Shown here: piece by piece, positions 1 through 5,310 of the stretch
How the letters are laid out: the number at the start of each line of letters is the position of its first letter
Position numbering within the stretch: position 1 is the stretch's first letter
From: Huberarchaeum crystalense [NCBI: Candidatus Huberarchaeum crystalense]
Lineage (GTDB): Archaea; Huberarchaeota; Huberarchaeia; Huberarchaeales
Assembly (NCBI GenBank): GCA_002790315.1
Contig: PFUW01000026.1
Location: 1-5,381 of the forward strand
Length of the DNA: 5,381 nt
Direction: 5' to 3'
Translations under genes and position numbers: made by a program
The notes under the pieces: generated by a model
Database searches by the model: none
Seen by the model: only the letters and a program-made list of their open reading frames with translations
Told to the model about the DNA's origin: nothing

Positions 1-8
1 TTGCAAAC

Positions 9-38
9 TTTATAAATCTCCTGCCTTACAGGGGATTT
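9..38. promoter_or_regulatory. TATA-like box and adjoining hairpin near left edge
   Basis: TTTATAAA at 9-16 resembles an archaeal TATA box and is close to symmetrical, so it could serve either strand. It runs into an inverted repeat in which 14-23 pairs with 29-38 over 10 bp (one G-U pair) around a 5-base loop. No gene follows on the plus strand within the window. A leftward gene beyond the edge is as likely a target as a short plus-strand RNA. Seen: the box and the stem. The promoter role is inferred and weak. Confidence 0.25.
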
Positions 39-202
39 AATACAGAAAAGTAAAAACTCTTCTATAATGTCTTTTAGCAAGGTAGTTTAAAAAGGGCGCG
101 CAATTTAGAGATGCATTACGAAAACAGCATCATTTTTAGATAAATTATGCTAATATTTACATTTAAAAACATCATATTTTGAATCCAAAACAAAAACATA
201 TC

Positions 203-232
203 TTTGCATTTCTTTTTAAAAACTGCAAAAAA
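203..232 (-). terminator. T-rich transcription terminator candidate for the minus-strand genes
   Basis: Just past the stop of the 179-residue gene, the minus strand reads a run of six T (complement of 227-232), then TGCA-containing arms (203-208 pairing with 224-229) enclosing a TTTTTAAAAA palindrome at 213-222. Archaeal termination depends mainly on T-rich non-template tracts, so the T runs matter more than the stem. The position fits the end of the CBS/hypothetical unit. It is a candidate only, as the whole region is AT-rich. Confidence 0.35.
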
Positions 233-238
233 CACAAA

Positions 239-778
239 CTACTCTAATTTCTGTAAATTAAATGTTGCTTTAACTTCTTCATAAACTTTGCGGCCTTGCT
301 CAATAAGTATTTTTTTATATTTTTCTTTAAGTGGGTTGAGCACGCAAACATTATAAACTCCTTGCTTCATTTCATAAACTCCTCTACCCATAGCGCGTCC
401 AACAGCACTTATATCATCATCAATATATTCTTTTCTGTCAAATATAAATTTTCCCTTAATTTCAACTTCAACATTACCTGTTTCTGTTGGCTGGCCTTGT
501 GGTACTGGTTGTCTCTTTAAATTACCTTCTATTTTAACACCTATTTCATTTGCTATTTCTTTTATACAAATATCTTCTTCAGACAGTTTTTTTTTTGATT
601 TTAATTCTATTTTAAACCAAAAATCAGTTGGGCTTCGCTGTTTGAAAGTGTATGTTTCGCTAATATCTCCAAAAGTGCTAAACAGTGATTTTACTTTTCC
701 TGTTTTATATACCTTCATTGGATCATCGCCTTCATAAGTAATTATCTGCTTAAATACTTCTATTTCTTGCTTAGCCAT
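239..778 (-). CDS. Hypothetical soluble protein, 179 residues
   Basis: I do not recognise this protein. It is charged, with no signal peptide or membrane segment, so it should be cytosolic. It reads as two parts joined by a polar Pro/Gln linker around residues 88-101 (RQPVPQGQPTETG). The N-terminal part has alternating hydrophobic patterns typical of beta strands (for example TDFWFKIELK at 51-60) and a helix at 66-80. The C-terminal part has strand-like VEVEIKGKFIF and ends in a long Lys/Glu-rich helix from about 149 to 171. A strand-rich body closing with a long C-terminal helix would suit an SRPBCC/START-like fold, but that is a guess. The ATG at 776-778 is firm: a GGAGGT ribosome binding site (complement of 788-793) lies 9 bases upstream, and the gene starts 3 bases after the CBS gene stop. 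It is therefore almost certainly co-transcribed with the CBS gene and possibly translationally coupled to it. Confidence 0.85.
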   Translation of the reverse strand: MAKQEIEVFKQIITYEGDDPMKVYKTGKVKSLFSTFGDISETYTFKQRSPTDFWFKIELKSKKKLSEEDICIKEIANEIGVKIEGNLKRQPVPQGQPTETGNVEVEIKGKFIFDRKEYIDDDISAVGRAMGRGVYEMKQGVYNVCVLNPLKEKYKKILIEQGRKVYEEVKATFNLQKLE

Positions 779-781
779 TTA

Positions 782-1363
782 TTAATTACCTCCATTTTCA
801 CCTTTCATAGCAACGCAATGTTCGCAAATCCATACTCCATCAACTAATTGTAAATTTTCTGAAAGATTATGACACTCCTCACAATAACCTTCAATTGATT
901 TATTTTTAATTCCTTTCTTTCTATCAAGTCCTCTTATTTTAATCATTTCGCGCTTTTTTATAATCTCTTCAGGTTTAGTGCGCAAAATATCACGGTATGT
1001 AATCAAGCCAACAATCACTTTATCTTTTTCAACAGGAAATCTTTTAACATTTTTTTTAAACATAAGATTTGTTGCTTCTGTTACGGTTGTATTTAAATTG
1101 ACAGTGATTAAATCTTTAGTCATAATATCTCCTGCTTTTAGCACATAAATATTATGCCTTGGAATTGCTGAGATAATGTCGCTTTCAGTTATTATGCCTA
1201 TAATATTTTTTTTTGTATCTTCAATTAACAAGGTTCCAACGCGATTTTTTTTCATAATTTTAATACAATCCACAGCAGAAGTACTTACTGGTGCTGAAAT
1301 CAATTTATATGACATTATATCTTCTACGCAAAGCTCATGGAAAAAGAAAGGCAGATTAACCAT
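782..1363 (-). CDS. Tandem CBS-domain protein with C-terminal zinc ribbon
   Basis: A 193-residue cytosolic protein with two CBS domains forming one Bateman module, at about residues 13-66 and 77-129. Both show the family signature: an opening V.DIM-type segment (VEDIM at 13-17, AGDIMTKDLITV at 77-88) and a closing T-x-x-D motif, GIITESDI with Asp62 and GLITYRDI with Asp125. Those aspartates usually bind the ribose of adenine nucleotides, so sensing AMP, ATP or a related ligand is likely. The C-terminus has C161-x2-C164 and C180-x2-C183, a treble-clef or ribbon-like zinc site. CBS pairs with a small zinc ribbon are common archaeal stand-alone proteins, but their partners are mostly unknown. 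The start at 1361-1363 is preferred because the VEDIM segment belongs to CBS1, and the later Met17 would remove it. No ribosome binding site is visible. It is the first gene of the minus-strand pair and diverges from the peptidase gene. Confidence 0.88.
   Translation of the reverse strand: MVNLPFFFHELCVEDIMSYKLISAPVSTSAVDCIKIMKKNRVGTLLIEDTKKNIIGIITESDIISAIPRHNIYVLKAGDIMTKDLITVNLNTTVTEATNLMFKKNVKRFPVEKDKVIVGLITYRDILRTKPEEIIKKREMIKIRGLDRKKGIKNKSIEGYCEECHNLSENLQLVDGVWICEHCVAMKGENGGN
788..793 (-). promoter_or_regulatory. Strong Shine-Dalgarno site inside the end of the CBS gene
   Basis: The minus strand reads GGAGGT, 9 bases before the ATG of the 179-residue protein. It overlaps the last Gly-Gly codons of the upstream CBS protein. 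No comparable site precedes the CBS gene, the peptidase, the two small membrane proteins or the ATPase. This suggests that Shine-Dalgarno initiation is used here for this internal cistron, while other starts are leaderless or rely on coupling. Confidence 0.75.
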
Positions 1364-1558
1364 AATATATTTGTAATAATTTGGTTGATGTGTGAATTGT
1401 AAAATTAGTGTAAACTAAAATTAGTTGGTGCGTAAATTGTAAAATTAGTTAGTTGATGTGTGAATTGTAAAATTAGTGTAAACTAAAATTAGTTGGTGCG
1501 TAAATTGTAAAATTAGTTATGGTGTAAATTATGGTTGTTAGTAGCATCTAAAAATATT
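1364..1558. promoter_or_regulatory. Divergent intergenic region carrying repeat elements
   Basis: This AT-rich stretch lies between the starts of the CBS gene and the prepilin peptidase and must hold both promoters. Minus-strand ATG is preceded by AATATATT immediately upstream and by AAATTATT a little further back. Before the peptidase ATG, GTAAATTA at about 1523-1530 is the best-placed TATA-like sequence and would leave a leader of only a few bases. Because the repeats are themselves full of TAAATT/TAAAATT, no TATA box can be assigned with certainty. Two short upstream ATGs (1519 and 1531) hit stops at once. Confidence 0.4.
1384..1519. repeat. Two perfect 68-bp tandem direct repeats with internal half-repeats
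   Basis: Copy 1 (1384-1451) and copy 2 (1452-1519) are identical over all 68 positions. Each unit contains a 26-bp element A (1384-1409, 1452-1477), a 14-bp spacer and a 26-bp element B (1424-1449, 1492-1517). A and B differ at only three positions, G/A transitions or their complement, giving a consensus gttgRtgYgtRaattgtaaa followed by attagt. A decayed fifth element can be recognised at about 1521-1542. Each unit also has a small inverted repeat, TTAGT-GTAA-ACTAA (1405-1418 and 1473-1486). The perfect identity suggests recent duplication of an older A-B pair. There are no unique spacers, so this is not a CRISPR array. Confidence 0.95.
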
Positions 1559-2383
1559 ATGTTGTTAGAGATTCCTTATATTATAGCTTTGACATTTGCA
1601 TTGCTTTTTGCATATTATGACTTAAAAAAAGGTGAAGTTGAAAATTGGGTGTCCTATTTACCCCTGGCTTTGGGTATTATGTATTGGTTTGTTGTGTTAT
1701 GGCTATTCTACGAAAATTATTTATTTAATGCAATTGGAGGAGCAATATTACTTTATTTTGTTGGTCTTTTGCTTTATTATTTTGCGGGTCTTGGGGGTGC
1801 AGATGTGAGGTTTTTGGCTGGGCTGGCTGTGCTTCTTCCTGCAACACCACAAACAAACTTGTTATTTGCTGTTCCCCTTGTTTTGCTCTATAATTTCTTT
1901 ATTTTATTGGTTTTTTTGGTTTTAGGACACATAGTTTATCATTTGCGCGACAACAACAAACAAATATTTGCAAATTTTAAGAGTTTTTGCCAAAAAAATT
2001 TTATTTTGGCAGGAGCAATGACTATTTATGCAGTTATTTACTTGTTTTTATTTATTTACTTTAACTTATTCGCATTTTTGCTCGGATTTATTCTTGTTTG
2101 CTCAACACTCATAGCAATGTCACAACAAGACCTATTTACAGCAAAAATTAATGTTAAAACAGCAAAATACGCTAATTTGAAAGGTAAAGAACTCAGCCAG
2201 GCTATTATAAAAAATGGAAAAATCATCGCGCCCGCATGGTCAAAAATAACCCCTTTTTTATTGAATTTATTAAAGCAAGAAAAGGTGAACTTTATTTTTA
2301 TAAAAAGCTCGTCTTTGCCAGTAGGAATTATTTTTCCATTGCTTGTGATATTTACTTATTTTTTTGGGGCAATTGGTTTCTAA
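1559..2383 (+). CDS. Archaeal prepilin (class III signal) peptidase, A24 family
   Basis: A 274-residue integral membrane aspartic protease that would cleave the short signal of type IV pilin-like or archaellin precursors on the cytoplasmic face of the membrane. The catalytic pair is visible: Asp21 in YYDLKKGEVENW after the first membrane segment, and Asp82 in GLGGADVRFLAGLA. Their spacing of 61 residues equals that known for FlaK (Asp18/Asp79). The second motif is GGAD rather than the bacterial GxGD, a variant I associate with archaeal members. Hydrophobic segments lie at about 5-19, 33-50, 55-76, 83-94, 101-124, 150-190 and 253-273, with a polar lysine-rich loop near 192-245. I chose ATG 1559 over TTG 1535, which would add eight residues before the first membrane helix and lies in the repeat-derived region. 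No Shine-Dalgarno is present. Whether it serves pili, archaella or a secretion system cannot be told from sequence. The last three codons and stop form the first unit of a downstream tandem array. Confidence 0.9.
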   Translation: MLLEIPYIIALTFALLFAYYDLKKGEVENWVSYLPLALGIMYWFVVLWLFYENYLFNAIGGAILLYFVGLLLYYFAGLGGADVRFLAGLAVLLPATPQTNLLFAVPLVLLYNFFILLVFLVLGHIVYHLRDNNKQIFANFKSFCQKNFILAGAMTIYAVIYLFLFIYFNLFAFLLGFILVCSTLIAMSQQDLFTAKINVKTAKYANLKGKELSQAIIKNGKIIAPAWSKITPFLLNLLKQEKVNFIFIKSSSLPVGIIFPLLVIFTYFFGAIGF

Positions 2384-2390
2384 AAAGAAT

Positions 2391-2429
2391 ATGGCTGTCT
2401 TACACTTTTCTCTAAATATTGGTTTCTAA
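2391..2429 (+). CDS. 12-residue mini-ORF, first repeat unit
   Basis: ATG to TAA encodes MAVLHFSLNIGF. It begins 7 bases after the peptidase stop and ends 7 bases before the next identical mini-ORF. Its first five residues match the 33-residue microprotein and its last three copy the C-terminus of the peptidase, so it is a by-product of the 46-bp duplication. Translation is not shown. If it occurs, it would most plausibly be by termination-reinitiation from the peptidase. The peptide may have no function itself and act only as a relay. Confidence 0.3.
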   Translation: MAVLHFSLNIGF

Positions 2430-2436
2430 AAAGAAT

Positions 2437-2475
2437 ATGGCTGTCTTACACTTTTCTCTAAATATTGGTTTCTAA
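2437..2475 (+). CDS. 12-residue mini-ORF, second repeat unit
   Basis: Identical in sequence to the mini-ORF 46 bases upstream (MAVLHFSLNIGF). Its TAA lies 7 bases before the ATG of the 33-residue microprotein, so a terminating ribosome would be delivered directly to that start. The open frame is certain. Expression is unproven. Confidence 0.3.
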   Translation: MAVLHFSLNIGF

Positions 2476-2482
2476 AAAGAAT

Positions 2483-2584
2483 ATGGCTGTCTTACACCTT
2501 CCTCCTAAAATCATTGCTATTATTATTTTTGTGATTATAGTTTTTAGTTTTTGCTTGTATGTACTTTTATCTCACTTTTTATAA
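2483..2584 (+). CDS. 33-residue single-pass membrane microprotein
   Basis: A short open frame from ATG 2483 to TAA 2582-2584. It starts MAVLHLPPK and continues with an uninterrupted hydrophobic segment at about residues 10-30 that contains one Cys (24), with Lys9 as its only fully charged residue. This is a typical one-helix membrane microprotein. By the positive-inside rule the N-terminus would be cytosolic. Support for it being real: it sits exactly between the peptidase array and the 76-residue gene with gaps of 7 and 6 bases, its hydrophobic composition is sustained to the stop, and its start has the same context as the next gene. I recognise no family. There is no pilin cleavage motif. 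It could be a subunit or regulator of the peptidase or secretion machine (inference). There is no Shine-Dalgarno, so translation by coupling is likely. Confidence 0.55.
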   Translation: MAVLHLPPKIIAIIIFVIIVFSFCLYVLLSHFL

Positions 2585-2590
2585 AACAAT

Positions 2591-2821
2591 ATGGCTGATG
2601 AAAAAAATGATATTGTTCTGGTTCTTGTAGTGTTAGTAATTATAGTAATATTATTATTTATTCTTATTAATTTCCTCAACAATACTGCGCCAGGATTTAT
2701 AAAGTTTGTTTTGTATAGTATTAATGGTCTTTTTACAACCATAATAAATATGTTTGGCGCAGGTTTAGGAGTATTGAAGACAATTGTAGATATTATTACT
2801 TGGCCATTTAAACAATTTTAG
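2591..2821 (+). CDS. Small membrane protein, 76 residues, unknown function
   Basis: The protein begins with an acidic/basic stretch (MADEKND), followed by a strongly hydrophobic helix at about residues 8-29. A turn with N30-N31 and P34-G35 leads to a second hydrophobic or amphipathic stretch (37-72) rich in Ile, Phe and Gly, with Lys38 and Lys63, ending WPFKQF. I recognise no family. It lacks the Gly/Ala-preceded basic cleavage site and class III signal logic expected of a prepilin, so I do not call it a pilin, although its size and position beside a prepilin peptidase and assembly ATPase make an accessory role in that machine plausible. The start is 6 bases after the microprotein stop, with no Shine-Dalgarno, in a context (TAAAACAATATGGCTG) nearly matching the repeat junctions upstream. 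The stop codon lies inside a 9-bp inverted repeat preceding the tRNA gene. Confidence 0.75.
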   Translation: MADEKNDIVLVLVVLVIIVILLFILINFLNNTAPGFIKFVLYSINGLFTTIINMFGAGLGVLKTIVDIITWPFKQF

Positions 2822-2841
2822 ATAATTGCAAATATCTAAAA
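2816..2841. promoter_or_regulatory. Perfect 9-bp inverted repeat between the small membrane gene and tRNA-Gly
   Basis: TTTTAGATA (2816-2824) pairs perfectly with TATCTAAAA (2833-2841) across the 8-base loop ATTGCAAA. The left arm includes the stop codon of the 76-residue gene and the right arm ends 7 bases before the tRNA. No T tract follows on the plus strand, so a hairpin terminator is unlikely. It could be an operator, an RNA-processing structure at the tRNA 5' leader, or chance in AT-rich DNA. A TTTAAA at 2807-2812 is a possible TATA box for the tRNA. Confidence 0.5.
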
Positions 2842-2848
2842 AAATTAA

Positions 2849-2919
2849 GCGCGCATAGTCTAGTGGTAAGACATCACCTTGCCAAGGTGGGGACACGGGT
2901 TCGAGTCCCGTTGTGCGCA
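2849..2919 (+). tRNA. tRNA-Gly, anticodon GCC
   Basis: A full cloverleaf can be drawn without an intron. The acceptor stem is 2849-2855 with 2912-2918 (7 bp, one G-U), and the discriminator is A2919. The D arm has a 3-bp stem (2858-2860 with 2870-2872) and a loop containing the invariant GG at 2865-2866. The anticodon stem is 2874-2878 with 2886-2890. The anticodon loop is TTGCCAA, with anticodon GCC at 2881-2883, reading GGC and GGU codons. A 4-base variable loop follows, then a T stem 2895-2899 with 2907-2911 and loop TTCGAGT. CCA is not encoded and must be added by the nucleotidyltransferase. It is much more GC-rich than its surroundings, as expected for a structural RNA in an AT-rich genome. 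It lies on the same strand as the secretion genes, 27 bases after one and 18 bases before the next. Confidence 0.97.
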
Positions 2920-2937
2920 TAAAAACATAAAATACTT

Positions 2938-5310
2938 ATGGAAGATGAAAAAGAAAAACAAAACACTCTTAAAAATAAAAATTTATCCCAGGGTTCTAAA
3001 AGTTCTATGTCTGATGTTGTAAAGTCCAGTATAGATTCGCTCCAAGTCCCGCAAACAGATATTTTGCAAATATTACCATATATTATCGAAAAAGACAAAT
3101 CAGGTGCAATTCTAAAAATAAATTTTCACAATACTTTTCAATTTGCTTCAATTGAACATTCTGATTTTGCAATGGAACAAGTGCTTCGCATTCTTGAATT
3201 AGTAGGCAGTGTTAGCAAGATTGTACTTTCAAAGCAAATGGAATTTGAATATCCTCCAGAGCAAACAGCAATGCTAAATGATTTTATAGATGTAATTAAT
3301 TATTTAAAAAAATCATATAATGTTCTCGATCTAATACCACAGTACCAAACCCAACCAGAATATCTTGTATTGTTTTTTCAATTTCGCCACATCCTTGAAA
3401 AAATCATATATTCACATCCCATAATTGCATACACACACATCAACAAGATGCGACGAGATATAATCTACAAAGTTCAATATACAAAAGATGAGTTTAAAGA
3501 TATGCATTTAGCATTTATAGACAAACACTTAACACCTTCCCTAAATCTTTTAGAAAAAACGCAAATAATTAAAAAAATAAAAGATTCTTTGCCTGGTTAT
3601 GTTGGTTCGCGGGACATCTATACTACTATTTTTCATCCGCTCATAAGGCCAAGCTTTATATACACAAATATCCAACTTAAGCCTTCTGAAGATGCTATAG
3701 AAATAAATAGCTATTCAGTTGACAATGTTAAAGTGTCAATATATAAAATTAAAGATGATATCAATTATATTTATTCAATCGAGCCGCAAGAGTATTTTTT
3801 AAGCGACACAGAATATAATATTTTAAACGAAGCCCGCAGAATCATTAGCGAATATAAACCTTTTGAAAAAAGTAGCAATGTTCAATCTGAAATGAGAAAT
3901 ATATTTTCTAGCATAATTTTGAATGTGTTAATTGAGCTAAATAAAAAATATAATTCATCATTCTCTTACGAAAATTTGTTAAAATTAAGAGCTATTTTGG
4001 TGCGCGAAACAGTTGGTTTTGGGATTATAGAAGTAATTTCAAATGACCCTAAAATCCAAGACATATATATAAATGCTCCTGCTGGAACTAAGCCAATATA
4101 TGTTAACCACTCAATATATGGCGAATGTAAAACAAATATAGTCCCAACTATTTATGATCTGACTGCATGGGTTACTAAACTAAAAATGTTGTCAAACCGC
4201 CCGCTTGATGAATCAGTCCCAACACTCGATACATATCTTAACTTTCCTCCAAATACAAGAGTAAGAATAGCTGTTACCCACCCTCCTTTAAATGCTTATG
4301 GTATAGGATTAACCATACGTCGCCATAGAAGTAATCCTTGGACTTTGCCTTTATTTATAAAAAATAAGATGATTAATTCTTTAGGTGCTGCGATTATTTC
4401 TTTTTTTGTGGATTATTCATCAACTTTTTTAGTTGCAGGAACGCGTGGAAGCGGAAAAACATCTTTTTTATCATCAATGATTTTTCAAGTGTTGAACAAA
4501 CATCGATTTATTATTGTAGAAGATACACGCGAAATTGATGTTGACACTATGCGAAAAAATGGTTATAATGTTGAAAGTTTGCAAGCACAATCACCTATTA
4601 TTCAAACAGGCACAGAGTTGCCGGTTTCATCTGCCATAAGAGTATCTTTAAGGTTGGGTGATTCTGCGTTGATACTTGGAGAAGTCAGAAGTGAAGAAGC
4701 AATCACATTATATGAGGCAATGCGCGTAGGTGCTCTTGCAAATATTGTCGGCGGAACAATCCATGGAGATTCTCCTTATGGTGTTTTTGACAGGGTAGTA
4801 AATGACTTGCACGTGCCAATTACAAGTTTTAAAGCAACAGACATAATTGTGATTACTAGTATAATAAAATCACCTGGCGGACTAAAAAAAGAACGGCGCG
4901 TAACACGAATTACAGAAGTGAGAAAACGATGGACAACAGACCCTGTAAAAGAAAACGCTTTTGTTGATTTGATGGTGTATAACGCAGAAACCGACGAGCT
5001 TGAGCCAACAGATGCGCTGCAATCAGGAGATAGTGAAATTATAAAAAGAATTTCAAGCAATGTTGTTGTGTGGAAAAATGATTGGAATTTTGTTTGGGGG
5101 GACATTATGCTTAGAAAAGCGTGGTTTGATGAACTTGTAAAAATAGGCAACTTATCCCCTGAAATGTTAGAATCTAATTTTTATGTAACTGCTAATAGCG
5201 CTTTTCACAATATTTATGAAAATAAAACAACAGCATTGGGCTATATTAATTATGATGAAATTTTTAGAGATCTAATGCACTGGTTAGAGTTAAAAAAGGA
5301 AAAGACATAA
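2938..5310 (+). CDS. Type II/IV secretion or pilus assembly ATPase (VirB11/FlaI/GspE class)
   Basis: A 790-residue hexameric ATPase of the secretion superfamily, expected at the cytoplasmic face where it drives pilus, archaellum-like or secretion assembly with a TadC/FlaJ-type platform protein. Residues 1-40 are Lys/Ser-rich and probably disordered. About 40-340 is a large, mostly helical lineage-specific region. The family N-terminal domain runs about 345-480 (VGFGIIEVI from 359, RVRIAVTHPP from 441, TIRRHR at 459-464). The catalytic domain has all key motifs: Walker A GTRGSGKT (501-508, Lys507), Asp box VEDTREID (527-534), Walker B LILGEVR with Glu582, and His box GGTIHGD with His609. A C-terminal part of about 130 residues follows, with no tetracysteine zinc module, unlike GspE. 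At 790 residues it is longer than typical FlaI (about 550) because of the N-terminal region. The ATG at 2938 has no Shine-Dalgarno and lies 18 bases after the tRNA. Met24 (3007) is an alternative. The platform gene is expected downstream but is not in the window. Confidence 0.93.
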   Translation: MEDEKEKQNTLKNKNLSQGSKSSMSDVVKSSIDSLQVPQTDILQILPYIIEKDKSGAILKINFHNTFQFASIEHSDFAMEQVLRILELVGSVSKIVLSKQMEFEYPPEQTAMLNDFIDVINYLKKSYNVLDLIPQYQTQPEYLVLFFQFRHILEKIIYSHPIIAYTHINKMRRDIIYKVQYTKDEFKDMHLAFIDKHLTPSLNLLEKTQIIKKIKDSLPGYVGSRDIYTTIFHPLIRPSFIYTNIQLKPSEDAIEINSYSVDNVKVSIYKIKDDINYIYSIEPQEYFLSDTEYNILNEARRIISEYKPFEKSSNVQSEMRNIFSSIILNVLIELNKKYNSSFSYENLLKLRAILVRETVGFGIIEVISNDPKIQDIYINAPAGTKPIYVNHSIYGECKTNIVPTIYDLTAWVTKLKMLSNRPLDESVPTLDTYLNFPPNTRVRIAVTHPPLNAYGIGLTIRRHRSNPWTLPLFIKNKMINSLGAAIISFFVDYSSTFLVAGTRGSGKTSFLSSMIFQVLNKHRFIIVEDTREIDVDTMRKNGYNVESLQAQSPIIQTGTELPVSSAIRVSLRLGDSALILGEVRSEEAITLYEAMRVGALANIVGGTIHGDSPYGVFDRVVNDLHVPITSFKATDIIVITSIIKSPGGLKKERRVTRITEVRKRWTTDPVKENAFVDLMVYNAETDELEPTDALQSGDSEIIKRISSNVVVWKNDWNFVWGDIMLRKAWFDELVKIGNLSPEMLESNFYVTANSAFHNIYENKTTALGYINYDEIFRDLMHWLELKKEKT

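Larger units (their letters stand above)
1..238. other. Intergenic region without a convincing gene
   Basis: All frames are broken by stops. The longest open stretches are a minus-strand 27-codon ORF at 116-199 and plus-strand peptides of 7 to 10 codons, none with a ribosome binding site or recognisable content. Besides the TATA/hairpin at the left edge and the T-rich terminator candidate at the right, the only local oddity is a GC-rich patch, gggcgcgc, around 94-101 in otherwise AT-rich DNA. No tRNA fold or snoRNA-type C/D boxes were found. Confidence 0.5.
2372..2497 (+). repeat. 46-bp tandem repeat spanning the peptidase stop codon (2.7 copies)
   Basis: Unit 1 (2372-2417) and unit 2 (2418-2463) are identical, and unit 3 matches for 34 bases (2464-2497) before diverging into the following small gene. 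Each unit contains the codons for Ile-Gly-Phe, the TAA stop, a 7-base spacer, and ATG GCT GTC TTA CAC. In other words, it is the junction between the peptidase and the 33-residue microprotein, repeated head to tail. After CAC, units 1 and 2 still align codon by codon with unit 3 (about 9 of 15 bases over five codons) before rejoining Ile-Gly-Phe-stop. This suggests duplication through a short ATT homology, followed by divergence. Confidence 0.95.

Noticed and set aside
94-102. gggcgcgca patch resembling the tRNA 5' end (gcgcgca)
   Set aside because: The match is only seven to eight bases, and no cloverleaf, anticodon arm or T arm follows, so it is neither a tRNA nor a convincing attachment-site copy.
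116-199. Minus-strand 27-codon hydrophobic ORF
   Set aside because: It has no ribosome binding site, lies downstream of the terminator candidate, and its Met/Phe/Ile content is what AT-rich DNA gives by chance.
296-520. Plus-strand 74-codon ORF opposite the 179-residue gene
   Set aside because: It is Phe/Asn/Ile-rich and low in complexity, as expected from the antisense of an AT-rich gene. The minus-strand gene has a strong ribosome binding site and a sensible composition.
1176-1376. Plus-strand 66-codon ORF opposite the CBS gene
   Set aside because: It lies antisense to recognised CBS motifs and has no ribosome binding site or family features.
1384-1519. Possible CRISPR array
   Set aside because: The copies are contiguous and identical with no variable spacers, the internal 26-bp elements diverge in a fixed A-B pattern, and no cas genes are present.
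2591-2821. 76-residue protein as a pilin
   Set aside because: No class III signal cleavage site precedes the hydrophobic helix, and the acidic/basic N-terminus MADEKND does not fit prepilin processing.
2874-3098. Minus-strand 74-codon ORF covering the tRNA and ATPase start
   Set aside because: Its N-terminal coding part is antisense to the ATPase, and its end is an antisense translation of the tRNA (the ending THNGTRTRVPTLAR is a familiar spurious tRNA-derived sequence).
4776-5150. Minus-strand 124-codon ORF within the ATPase
   Set aside because: It is a shadow frame opposite the conserved C-terminal half of the ATPase, with Ser/Thr-rich content and no start signal.
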